NCBI RefSeq assembly: GCF_000297435.1
Contig: NZ_CAIP01000301.1
Span: forward strand, 1 to 16,997
Reading direction: 5' to 3'
DNA from: Microcystis sp. T1-4
Lineage (GTDB): Bacteria > Cyanobacteriota > Cyanobacteriia > Cyanobacteriales > Microcystaceae
DNA: 16,997 nucleotides
Made by a program: the position numbers and the translations under genes. Positions 1-8,063 of the stretch are shown piece by piece; position 1 is the stretch's first letter; every line of letters begins with the position of its first letter. The notes below the pieces were generated by a model. That model was not told the origin of the DNA, searched no databases, and saw only the letters and a program-made list of their open reading frames with translations.

Positions 1-36
1 GTTATCAGTTATCAGATTTGAGTTTTAAGTGTGCAG
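1..36. repeat. Left fragment of a TTATCAGT-type dispersed repeat
   Basis: Two copies of TTATCAG are followed by a GAGTTTT...AGTG stretch. The same order of motifs occurs at 12953-13050 and 15949-16000, so this is the beginning of the same repeat family. It is cut at position 37 by the MITE described next, and the sequence after the MITE (TTAACAAGTAA) loosely resembles the continuation seen at 13020. The repeat probably extends off the left edge of the window. Confidence 0.6.
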
Positions 37-141
37 TAAGTACCTAAGCAAAATTAATTACACACATCTAACCACCTCTTGCCTCTTGCCTTTTGCCTTT
101 TGCCTTTCTTCACTAGGAAATTTATTTTGCACGACTACTTA
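37..141 (+). mobile_element. 101-bp MITE, family 1, copy A, with TA target duplication
   Basis: The element occupies 39-139 between TA dinucleotides at 37-38 and 140-141. Its ends are imperfect inverted repeats: AGTACCTAAGCAAAATTAATT on the left, and AGTAGTCGTGCAAAATAAATT when the right end is read on the other strand. The middle is a run of seven-base units of the CTCTTGC/CTTTTGC type. A second copy of identical length lies inverted at 7959-8063. There is no coding capacity. A TA duplication is typical of IS630/Tc1-mariner-type transposases, so a transposase of that kind acting in trans is inferred; no parent element is in the window. Confidence 0.8.
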
Positions 142-403
142 TTAACAAGTAATTTAGATAATATCTCTTGCATAGTTGATTTTTGAGGGTTCAAAAACGT
201 CAAAAATAAGGATTAAATTGCATAAAATATGTAAATAGACCACTTAATTGATTTTTATTCATTCTTAATTCTCCTGACGACCGACTACTGGCTACTGACT
301 TCTAACCCTAACAACAATTTTTGATTTTTACAAGAAGTCTGATGATTTGGTATTCTCAAAAGGTTTACTGGCTATGGTATGATTAAGGGGGGTTTGTTAA
401 ACT
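142..403. other. AT-rich intergenic region, no gene seen
   Basis: This stretch has no convincing reading frame. A short ACTACTGGCTACTGACT segment at about 284-300 resembles the right half of the dispersed hairpin repeat seen at 16020-16050 and may be a worn copy. From 404 onward the sequence belongs to the block duplicated upstream of the second Uma2 gene. Confidence 0.5.
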
Positions 404-1050
404 ATGATATTTTTCATGATCATCTGTTTTTATATGATATCATGTTGAGCAAAATTAACTCTCTAGATTTGGGTTTAAATTATGATAACTACACTTATCG
501 AACGAGAAGCAGAACCAATTTTAATTAGTGACTTAACCTGGAGAGAATTTAAAGCTGTTGAACAGCTAATCGATCGCCCAGGGTTAAAGTTATCTTTTTT
601 AGATGGAGTTTTGGAGATTAGAAAAATGCCAGGGAAAAAACACGAAACTATCAAAAAACGTATTGCTTCCTTAGTAGAAATTTATTTAGAATTTTTGGGA
701 TTAGATTTTACTCCTACTGGTTCTGTCACCTTAGAAAATGAATTTGAAAAGGTTAAAAGAGAAGGTGATGAATCTTATGAATTGGTAGCAAATAGAAAAC
801 ATCCTGATTTAGTGATTGAGGTGGTTGTTAGTAGTGGAGGAATTAATAAACTAGAAGCATACAAACGGTTACAAATTCCTGAAGTTTGGTTTTGGATGAA
901 TGATGAGTTATTGTTTTATAGTTTAGGAAATGATGGTTATGAAGCTGTTAGTAAATCGCAACTTTTACCGAGTTTAGATGTAGGTTTATTGATGCGTTGT
1001 ATTGGTATAGAAAATCATGCTCAAGCGCTGGGAGAATTTAGAGCAGGGAT
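404..1050 (+). repeat. Direct repeat copy 1 (Uma2 gene plus 78 bp upstream)
   Basis: Positions 404-1050 align without gaps to 9663-10309 at a constant offset of 9259. The block takes in 78 bp upstream of the start codon and nearly the whole Uma2 gene, and ends within its last codons, where the two copies diverge abruptly. The upstream part is less similar than the coding part. The two copies point the same way and bracket the accessory genes between them, so recombination between them could delete or amplify that segment (inference). Confidence 0.85.
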
Positions 1051-1072
1051 TAAACCGAATTGCTTGGGTTAA
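482..1072 (+). CDS. Uma2 family endonuclease (DUF820, PD-(D/E)XK fold), copy 1
   Basis: The 196-residue protein has the length and layout of the Uma2 family, which is greatly expanded in cyanobacteria and predicted to be PD-(D/E)XK nucleases. The likely catalytic set is visible: D109 in HPDLVIEV, E113 and K123, followed by the usual Y-x-x-L-x-I-P-E-V-W-F-W strand (residues 127-138). An acidic residue in GKKHE (E55) fits the helix-1 position. The cellular role of the family is not established; many members sit near mobile or defence genes. The start at ATG 482 is supported by the identical start in the second copy. The two proteins differ at nine positions before residue 191 and then have unrelated five-residue tails. 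No clear Shine-Dalgarno sequence is seen. Downstream, 1073-1245 holds no recognisable gene. Confidence 0.9.
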   Translation: MITTLIEREAEPILISDLTWREFKAVEQLIDRPGLKLSFLDGVLEIRKMPGKKHETIKKRIASLVEIYLEFLGLDFTPTGSVTLENEFEKVKREGDESYELVANRKHPDLVIEVVVSSGGINKLEAYKRLQIPEVWFWMNDELLFYSLGNDGYEAVSKSQLLPSLDVGLLMRCIGIENHAQALGEFRAGIKPNCLG

Positions 1073-1245
1073 TATTGATAGAAAACGATTAAGAAATTAT
1101 TGCTTCAGTTGCTGTGGATTCGTTGAAGCAGCAAATTATCAATCAGATTTTGGTTGAGAGAATTTCAGTATATTAAGGGGAAGAGAAATGTGAGTGACGA
1201 GCTTGTAAAATGGATAAAAGAAAGTTAGTGACTTTCTGAAAACAT

Positions 1246-4200
1246 TCACGATCCCTTTGTAACATTAGGTATCCCTTGTGGATATATATTGACATGGGAA
1301 TGTTGTATTGATTTAAAAAGCCTTTGCCAGTTGATTAAAATTTCATTAGCGTTTCCGTCCTGATTTTTTTGTAACCCAAGTATCACTTCAACAGTTCCTT
1401 GATAATTAGCTTGAGATATACTCTGGTGGTTAAGTTTACTTAAAATATTTTTTAAAGTAGCCCAAACTGAACTTACTCTAATAATTTCTATTAATGTATC
1501 TCCTTTATGAATTACTATTACAAGTTCATAGTTATCCTTTCGATTTTCTGAGCATAAAGATTCCCACTGGCTTGTTTTTAAGCGAATGATAGGATTGTTA
1601 TAACTTATAGTTTTGACTTCACTGTAAATATTTTTACCTTTTGAATCTTTACACAAAAAATCATATCCTAAAGCTAAATAATCACTTTGTTTTTCAGCAA
1701 AATAACCTAGTAATTTATACATTCTTTTTGCTTTTCTCTCACCCCATTCTCCCCAATACTCTTTATTCTCACCTGTACCACCAGGAGAATAAACAAATCT
1801 AGAGTTATTAGATATATTTTTTTGATTTAGTGGTTCTTGGATATTTTCTGGAGGGGGCGTAAATTTTTCTTCTTCAGTAATATCCCCAATATCATAACCA
1901 TTTTCTAGTAAGTATTCTTTGATGTCTTCAATCTCATCATCTAGTAACTGTAACATTAATTGCTCTGTAATTTTCACTTTATCTAACTTCAAAGCATCAA
2001 GTAAATGTTTACCCAAATTAACATTTTTAATACTATTCCACTTCCTTACATAATAAATAGAATTATTATCTTTATCATAGTAATTATGTAAAGACTCTTT
2101 ATAGTCTATTAAACTACACATCATGAGAATTTTATGAGGATTATAAAATCGAATGTTATCTACTTTCTCTTTAATTTGCTCCTCTATTAAAATATTACGT
2201 TTTCCAGTAAGTAATATACCTATGAATATAGACCTTGCTTTAATTAAACCAGGTAGATAGTTATCAATTTCACTTTTATCCAAATTAATATCCATATCCT
2301 CAATAGTGATTTTTTTAACTCTTAAAATATCAAGTATTGTTTCAAATTGAGAACAATTTACACCAGAATCAGCAAATTTTACTAAACTAGAGTTGCGCTT
2401 AGGAGGTAATTTCAATGATGTACTAAAATAGAATAAATCATTAATAAAACGAAATTTACCATCATAAGTTAGTAATTTTCCACTATTTATCCAAGTTTTA
2501 ATTTTTTCTTTATCTTCTTCATTTATTCCTTGTATAATACATCTTAAAAAATGTTCAAAGACTTGATTTAGTCGTCTATCATGTTTGTTGGTATGCTCAG
2601 TATATTTTTCAGCAATATCATCTAAGATAGTTAAACAACTTTCTACATTAAGCTCTCGCTTCACACCAATAAAATCTTCTACTTCTTCTTTCAAGCTACA
2701 TATACATACATTGTAGCAATCTCCTACGAGTTCTCTGATTCGATTAGAGTATATACCCTCAGATGACTTATGGCATTTTTCATCAAAGCAAGGAATTGAG
2801 TAGTTATGTTTTACTGAAACTTGAAAATAGGAAATTACTTCTACTGGAATATTATTTCTCCATACTTTTGATTGCTGTCCTAAATTTAATCTATCCCAAT
2901 TATCATTTATATACCTCCATATTTTCTGAGAAAATCTAAAATTATTAAAGTACAGATAATGGGGGTAATAAATAAAATTTTGAAAAAAGTGTTTTTGCTC
3001 ATTAGAATCAAGTCCAATAACTCCTAAGTATTCTTTTTCAAATTGCGTTGAAAATTGAATTTCTCGCTTATCATTATATATCCAAAATCTGACTTTCTCT
3101 TCTACTCCTATATTTATAAAAAATTCCTTCCATTGCTCTTTATTAGATGATTCATGTTCGGAATATTTAGAACTAACAAATTGATAAAAATCAGTATCTT
3201 CATAGAAAGTTTCTAAATTTTGCTGGGGATTATAGTAATTTGATAAGTAACACTTTTTAGCTAGTGCTAAATTATTGTTTCTGACCAAAAGTTTTAATCC
3301 ACATAATTTCTGAAAGTCTTCTTGAGTTAAATAGGTACGATATGTAAATATTTTTCTGCATATATCAACAGCATTTTCAGATGTTATAATCTCTGGGTTA
3401 TTGAGGACTTGATAAATTTTCTCTCTAATTAAATCAACACCCTTTAAGTCAGATACTCCTAAGACACCAGTAAAAAACCTTTTCCATTCAATAATAGAAT
3501 CTCCTTCTTGATAATATTTATTACTGATTAAATTAGGTAATGATACCTCTAATAGTGATATATCTTCCAACTCTTCATTTGTATAAAACTCAGATAAGTT
3601 ACATTGACTTGCTACTTCTAATCCATTGTTAGTTAATAAAGGTAATTTATGAAGTGATTCAATATCCTCATTACTCAATGATAATGTTTTCCAAACATTA
3701 AAAATATATCTGGTAATATTAATGGTATTGGAATCATTAATTGCATTATTGGTAATCATAGGAATTATTGTGTTAGATATAATATCTAATCCATTAGGAT
3801 CTTTAACACCTATAAATAAGAAAAAATCTTTCCAATTACTAACTGTAGCTGGAGTTTCACAATAATTATGAATAACAAACTTAAAATTTTCAATACCAAT
3901 TAAATTTGCTACTTCCTCTGTTGGATATTGAGGTTTATAAAAATCGGATAAATAAAAATTACAAGCACAATCAAGATAATATTTATTATCCTTTGGATTA
4001 CGATAAATTAATTGTAATTCATTTAATTTTTGACATTGTTCAGAATTCAGTTGAGAATAATATTTAAAAATAAATCTGACATAATTTATACAGTTATCTA
4101 AGGATAATTCTACATCTGGTTTGTATTTAGCTTGATTTATTCTTTCTTTCAATATTTCGTAACCATTAAAAATCTTAATTCTTAAATTATTTTTTGCCCA

Positions 4201-5883
4201 TGCAAAGAGTTCTTGGTCTTGTCTAAGTTTTTCGTCTATATCAGGATGTATAAAATAAAAAATATCGAAATTTAATATTTCTTTTATTTCTTTCTCTGAT
4301 TCAATAATTTGGAAATATAATAGATCAGGACTAGCCAAATTACTATTTTCATCCAAAATAAATTTTATAGAAAGTAATTCTCTATTAGATAAGTTTTTTG
4401 TTTTTAAATGAGCTAATACTTGAAAAATAAGCTGCGGGTTGCTTTTAACAATATTTTGGTAATGTATGGACTTCAAAAAACTACCAAGGGATTTTACATC
4501 AAAAATTTTAACACCAAAATTCTTTAGTTTTGTTTTATTGAGTAATGAATTACTTATAAAGTATCGTTTAGAATCAAAAGATGTTCTTACAGTTTCAACT
4601 GGTATTATTTTAGTAATTTCTGTCTCATCTAAAATAGAATTATTTACAGTTAATAATTTATTATCTTGTTCTGAAGGAATAAAAGCAATTAATTCTAGAG
4701 CTTGATCAAATTCTTGATTAAATGAGATAAAAGTTTCACTTTTAGCTAAGTTCAAAGAAAATTTAGATGGTAAAATATTAGTAACTTGGTTTCTATATTC
4801 TGTCTTTTTAGCAACTTCAGCTATCCATGTTAACGAGTAATAAGCTATATTAGCAAAAAGAAATATATTCCAAGGATTATCATGATGAATTTCTTGTCGG
4901 TTAGCTGTAGTTAGAAAATCAGCATTAACTAAAAAAGGTAATTTATATTCTTTTACATTGGTTGGTAAATATGTAAATAAAACAGAATCTTCTTCATTGA
5001 CAGCAACCAGTTTATTATCTATAAGTTGAGCAGCAAAGGTAATTTTCGAGCGTTCAATTAATTTTAGTTTATCAGGTATTTTTTTATCGCTTTCCATTTT
5101 GTCTTTAACTTGTTTAGGCACATTAAAATCAAAATCCTGTACTAACCAATAAGTAATTTGGTTATTTCTACATATTTTGTATTTTCCTCCTTGCTTTTCT
5201 TTGGTGATGGAGACATCAACTATGTTGATATTATTTAAGCCTATAACATTTATATTTTGAACATGACGTAAAAATAAAATTAATCTAGGATCTTGAAATA
5301 ATTTTTCTAACTTTGTTTTATATTCTTTAATTTTAGCTTGTCCCACATAAATAGCAGTTGCAACAGGAAAAGTAAAAAATTGTTGATACTGCTGAATTTC
5401 TACAGGATATTCTTTTTTATCTATCCAAATAGGTTTGATTTGCCAAGGAGTTTTCTCAAGGTTTTTATGTCTTTTGTCATTTCTATCAAATTTGAATGAA
5501 AAATTACCAGAATTAATATATACACATTCTGAATCCGCAAATACAGATTTAAACCCTATACCTTTATAACCTGTTTGCTCAGAATTATTGACTTTTGTAC
5601 TTTTGGATATACTCGATATAGCGTCTACATTAGTGCTATCAAAAGGCTTACCATTATGCAAAATCAAAAAATGTTCGCGGAGAATGACAAATAGTACGTT
5701 TACTTGACCAGTTTCATTAGGTATATCATCAGCATTTTGCAAGAGTTCAAAGATAAATCGTTCTGTTTCTGTATACAAATCACCTGTAAGTCTTGTTAAA
5801 GCATTAGCAAGGTTTTCAGCATCTCTTTCAGACTGACCTGTTTCATTGAATATTTTCTCAATTAGTTGTTTAGGATTTTGCAT
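1246..5883 (-). CDS. Sacsin-like GHKL ATPase fused to a C-terminal NOV_C (DUF3883) nuclease-like domain
   Basis: A 1545-residue protein. Residues about 25-350 form a Bergerat-fold (HSP90/sacsin type) ATPase: ELLQNADD at 46-53 is the N box, HNGKPFD at 76-82 the DxGxG-like box, and GYKGIGFKSVF at 105-115 the G2 box. NADFLTTANRQEI (320-332) fits the sacsin-type continuation. The middle contains three diverged tandem repeats (about 597-695, 718-812, 836-929), each with an IF helix, a C-x-LS-x-[FY]Y motif and a closing WK-x-FF...GV. Residues about 1375-1484 match NOV_C/DUF3883, with D1408, then E1422 and K1424 in YSEVK, a D...ExK pattern like PD-(D/E)XK nucleases. There is no signal peptide or membrane segment. 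GHKL ATPases and NOV_C domains both recur in restriction-like and defence genes, so an ATP-gated nucleic-acid effector is inferred. It is the last gene of a minus-strand run and is very AT-rich, which suggests transfer. The ATG at 5883 lacks a clear ribosome binding site. Confidence 0.85.
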   Translation of the reverse strand: MQNPKQLIEKIFNETGQSERDAENLANALTRLTGDLYTETERFIFELLQNADDIPNETGQVNVLFVILREHFLILHNGKPFDSTNVDAISSISKSTKVNNSEQTGYKGIGFKSVFADSECVYINSGNFSFKFDRNDKRHKNLEKTPWQIKPIWIDKKEYPVEIQQYQQFFTFPVATAIYVGQAKIKEYKTKLEKLFQDPRLILFLRHVQNINVIGLNNINIVDVSITKEKQGGKYKICRNNQITYWLVQDFDFNVPKQVKDKMESDKKIPDKLKLIERSKITFAAQLIDNKLVAVNEEDSVLFTYLPTNVKEYKLPFLVNADFLTTANRQEIHHDNPWNIFLFANIAYYSLTWIAEVAKKTEYRNQVTNILPSKFSLNLAKSETFISFNQEFDQALELIAFIPSEQDNKLLTVNNSILDETEITKIIPVETVRTSFDSKRYFISNSLLNKTKLKNFGVKIFDVKSLGSFLKSIHYQNIVKSNPQLIFQVLAHLKTKNLSNRELLSIKFILDENSNLASPDLLYFQIIESEKEIKEILNFDIFYFIHPDIDEKLRQDQELFAWAKNNLRIKIFNGYEILKERINQAKYKPDVELSLDNCINYVRFIFKYYSQLNSEQCQKLNELQLIYRNPKDNKYYLDCACNFYLSDFYKPQYPTEEVANLIGIENFKFVIHNYCETPATVSNWKDFFLFIGVKDPNGLDIISNTIIPMITNNAINDSNTINITRYIFNVWKTLSLSNEDIESLHKLPLLTNNGLEVASQCNLSEFYTNEELEDISLLEVSLPNLISNKYYQEGDSIIEWKRFFTGVLGVSDLKGVDLIREKIYQVLNNPEIITSENAVDICRKIFTYRTYLTQEDFQKLCGLKLLVRNNNLALAKKCYLSNYYNPQQNLETFYEDTDFYQFVSSKYSEHESSNKEQWKEFFINIGVEEKVRFWIYNDKREIQFSTQFEKEYLGVIGLDSNEQKHFFQNFIYYPHYLYFNNFRFSQKIWRYINDNWDRLNLGQQSKVWRNNIPVEVISYFQVSVKHNYSIPCFDEKCHKSSEGIYSNRIRELVGDCYNVCICSLKEEVEDFIGVKRELNVESCLTILDDIAEKYTEHTNKHDRRLNQVFEHFLRCIIQGINEEDKEKIKTWINSGKLLTYDGKFRFINDLFYFSTSLKLPPKRNSSLVKFADSGVNCSQFETILDILRVKKITIEDMDINLDKSEIDNYLPGLIKARSIFIGILLTGKRNILIEEQIKEKVDNIRFYNPHKILMMCSLIDYKESLHNYYDKDNNSIYYVRKWNSIKNVNLGKHLLDALKLDKVKITEQLMLQLLDDEIEDIKEYLLENGYDIGDITEEEKFTPPPENIQEPLNQKNISNNSRFVYSPGGTGENKEYWGEWGERKAKRMYKLLGYFAEKQSDYLALGYDFLCKDSKGKNIYSEVKTISYNNPIIRLKTSQWESLCSENRKDNYELVIVIHKGDTLIEIIRVSSVWATLKNILSKLNHQSISQANYQGTVEVILGLQKNQDGNANEILINWQRLFKSIQHSHVNIYPQGIPNVTKGS

Positions 5884-5918
5884 AATTCTTTATTCGCAGG
5901 GAAATTTGGTCATTATTG

Positions 5919-5988
5919 TTACCTAATAAATCCAGTTCTAAGCAATTACCGAGTATATCGGTTACTCATTGATGATTTTATTGGGTAA
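5919..5988. promoter_or_regulatory. Nested inverted repeats upstream of the sacsin-like gene
   Basis: An inner palindrome ACCGA-GTATA-TCGGT (5948-5962) lies inside an outer inverted repeat: TTACCTAATAAA at 5919-5930 against TTTATTGGGTAA at 5977-5988, pairing at 11 of 12 positions. Both are centred near 5954. The structure starts 36 bp upstream of the start codon at 5883. It could be an operator for a dimeric regulator or a hairpin in the leader transcript. The palindromes are seen; the role is inferred. Confidence 0.4.
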
Positions 5989-6357
5989 TATTGCCGTATC
6001 TATTTAGCATATCACTTTTTTATCAACTAACAACAATCAAAAATCTGACAGGGGGACAAGAAGGCTGAAATCCATATATCATAAGCTTTTCATGGTTTTA
6101 GATCGAAAAAGTCCGCCGCACCATCTCTCACTTATTAATAATAATTCCTAGTAAGCTCGCTCCTATTCCTAATTCTTTCGTTAGCTTTTTGCCTAGAATC
6201 GCTAGATCTATTTCTAGAATTTCTGGACTATTTTGTAATAATTCCTTGGTTCTTCGGTTTGTGTTATGCAATGGACTGGGATTATAAAGGATGGAACTCT
6301 TATGTAGAAAGGCATTTGGCGATTTTTGTCAATTGTTTTTTATCTAGAGCGAACTCA
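5989..6357. other. Intergenic region, possible decayed coding remnant
   Basis: On the minus strand one frame stays open from 6328 down to a TGA at 6128-6130. It has no ATG, but its last 40 or so codons read like protein (LLQNSPEILEIDLAILGKKL followed by TKELGIGASLLG), so it may be the 3' end of a lost gene. I do not recognise the family. The rest is AT-rich non-coding DNA. The truncated PIN gene ends immediately upstream on the same strand, so the region may be debris from the event that removed its 3' part. Confidence 0.3.
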
Positions 6358-6630
6358 TCAATTAAGTCTCTTGCCAGAGAAGGATTTAGTCGATTTATGC
6401 CCCCCTATCGAATCATACCAAGTAACGAAGAGCCATAATCCTTCATCTCTCAATCGTTTAATAATTTCCTCTGCGGATTCTCCTAGGTCAACAATTTTCG
6501 ATAATACCTCTACCCAATTAATAATACTGATATAACACCCATTAATCAAGGCATTTTCTACAATTTCTGCTCCTGGTTCATCTCTAAGATAAGCTAAAAA
6601 GGCAGCAGCATCTAACACAGATTTATTCAC
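6358..6630 (-). pseudogene. Truncated VapC-type PIN-domain toxin
   Basis: The 90-residue product begins as a normal PIN-domain ribonuclease toxin: D7 in VLDAAAFLAYL and E41 in NWVEVLSK are the first two metal-binding positions. Intact proteins of this family run to about 125-140 residues and supply two further aspartates near residues 95-120. Here the homology stops at TWYDS (residue 74) and is followed by an unrelated Gly/Lys/Ser tail and a stop. A run of six G residues in the coding strand at this point could mark a frameshift, but no other frame restores a PIN C-terminus, so sequence has probably been lost or replaced. Its start overlaps the antitoxin gene by 8 bp, the usual antitoxin-toxin layout. 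It is expected to be inactive as an RNase. Confidence 0.7.
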
Positions 6631-6895
6631 TTAAATACTCCTGTCTGCGTTCTTGAATAAGTTCATCTACTAAATTTCTATCAGGTGATTTATCTTTTAA
6701 TAAACCTCTTAATTTTTTAACTTGGTTTTTGAGACTAACTAATTGTAATATACCATTATCTTCCAGAGTTAAAATTAATCTATATCCAGATTCTAAATTA
6801 AGAATTTGTTGGATTTCTTGCGGTAAAGTTAAACGTCCTTCTGGTTCAATATCAAGTATGTATTGTTGAGAAAGTGATGAATTAGCAACTGTCAT
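6623..6895 (-). CDS. AbrB/SpoVT-type antitoxin (VapB-like)
   Basis: A 90-residue protein with a SpoVT-AbrB swapped-hairpin DNA-binding domain at about 12-56: ILDIEPEGRLTLPQEIQQIL is the typical D-x-x-G-R-[IL]-x-[LI]-P pattern. The charged C-terminal half (LKDKSPDRNLVDELIQERR) is the part that usually wraps the toxin. It overlaps the truncated PIN gene by 8 bp and would have been transcribed with it, with autoregulation expected for the family. The antitoxin looks intact while its partner is not, so it is now an orphan or a regulator only. Confidence 0.8.
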   Translation of the reverse strand: MTVANSSLSQQYILDIEPEGRLTLPQEIQQILNLESGYRLILTLEDNGILQLVSLKNQVKKLRGLLKDKSPDRNLVDELIQERRQEYLSE

Positions 6896-7365
6896 AACTT
6901 TATATTTCCTCGTTTTCTACCTATTTCTAGTTTAGCAAAATTCTCAAAGTTAATCCTGTAGGGTGGGTTAATGAAATGTAACGCAAACAGTAAGTTTTTA
7001 AAAGACTCACGCCCGAATCACAGTAATTCTATATTGATTTTCCGTCACCACAACTTCAGTTGATAACCTTTCTTCCATTGGTAAGGCATTTTTCCGCCTA
7101 TCAAAGATAAATAACCAACCAAAATCTAACCCCAAACGCCCTAAATAAGATTCTAATTGTTCAATTCCATCAGCTTGGGGATCGCGTTTTTTATCCCGCC
7201 ACACCTTCAATTCAATCCCTAAAATTACCTCTTTATACTGCAAACATAAATCCATTCTATCACTACCAATGGCATATTCCCTTTCTAAAACTCCCCCACC
7301 ATTAACCACACGATGTAAAAAAGCCATTAATACTATATGTGGCGCGATTTCATGGTAAGCAGCAC

Positions 7366-7589
7366 TACTTAGGGTTTGCTGAAAAAGTACGGGCGAAGCA
7401 TTCGGGCAATAACCTATCGGTGAAACCGTAGATTTTTTATCCGAATGCTTCGCCCCTACAGGACGCGGGCCGATGAAGACGCAAGGTTTGGAAGCACGAT
7501 TCTCTCAAAATCTTGCACCTGTTTCGCGAGAAAAGCCACAAAACCCTTACCTTGCCTACATTTCACCTTTATTCAGCAAGCCCTACTTA
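7366..7589 (+). mobile_element. MITE, family 2, copy A (214 bp) with target duplication
   Basis: The element runs 7371-7584, from AGGGTTTGCTGAA to TTCAGCAAGCCCT, an inverted-repeat pair. ACTT flanks both sides (7367-7370, 7585-7588); the match extends to TACTTA if the terminal A/T is counted as target. Inside are perfect 15-bp arms GGGCGAAGCATTCGG (7391-7405) and their complement (7441-7455) around a 35-bp loop. It lies in the AAA-nuclease gene, and removing it with one duplication restores the reading frame. A second copy is at 15614-15837. There is no transposase; the parent family is not identified. Confidence 0.85.
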
Positions 7590-7958
7590 ATAATGGTTCG
7601 ACCTGTTGTCGCCAAAACTTGAGAAATGCTGTTAATAAAGCATCTATATTTAATTCACCTGTTGTAGTCAACCAACTAGGAATAATTAAAGGTAAACTGT
7701 CCTGAGTTCCTTGTACTAAAACGCGGGGAATAACTTCACGATATATGGGGTTAGAAATAACTAATCCCCCCATCGGATCACGTTGTAATAATCCTAAATC
7801 TATTAAATATTGGCGATCATCTGCTAGAGTATCGGGTAAGGTTTTCCCTGCTAAAATCGGTTCAATAATGTTTTTAACTCGTTTTTCTCTGAGTTTTTCT
7901 GCTAAACTATCTAAATGAGTATCCTGACGAGCTATTAATATCTCCTTAGCTGTTAAGA

Positions 7959-8063
7959 TAAGTAGTCGTGCAAAATTAATTTCCTAGTGAAGATAGGCAA
8001 GAGGCAAGGGGCAAGAGGCAAGAGGTGGTTAGATATGTGTAATTAATTTTGCTTAGGTACTTA
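7959..8063 (-). mobile_element. 101-bp MITE, family 1, copy B, with TA target duplication
   Basis: This is the inverted counterpart of the element at 37-141, with the same 101-bp length (7961-8061), the same terminal inverted repeats and TA on both sides (7959-7960, 8062-8063). Only a handful of bases differ, mostly in the CTCTTGC-type tandem core. It interrupts the AAA-nuclease gene after codon 287 and supplies 28 codons and a stop. Removing the element with one TA restores the frame exactly, which proves the insertion boundaries. Confidence 0.9.

Noticed and set aside
61..112. Free-standing microsatellite of CTTTTGC-like units
   Set aside because: The same units occur inside the second copy of the MITE, so they are the element's core.
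4466..4705. Open frame on the plus strand inside the large ATPase gene
   Set aside because: It is antisense to a conserved 1545-residue frame and has no recognisable motif.
7007..7327. Separate small nuclease gene of 106 codons
   Set aside because: Removing the MITE joins it in frame to the upstream AAA ATPase gene, so it is the detached C-terminal domain.
7445..7773. Short open frames on both strands around the larger MITE
   Set aside because: The minus-strand one is the middle piece of the interrupted AAA-nuclease gene; the plus-strand one reads through MITE sequence.
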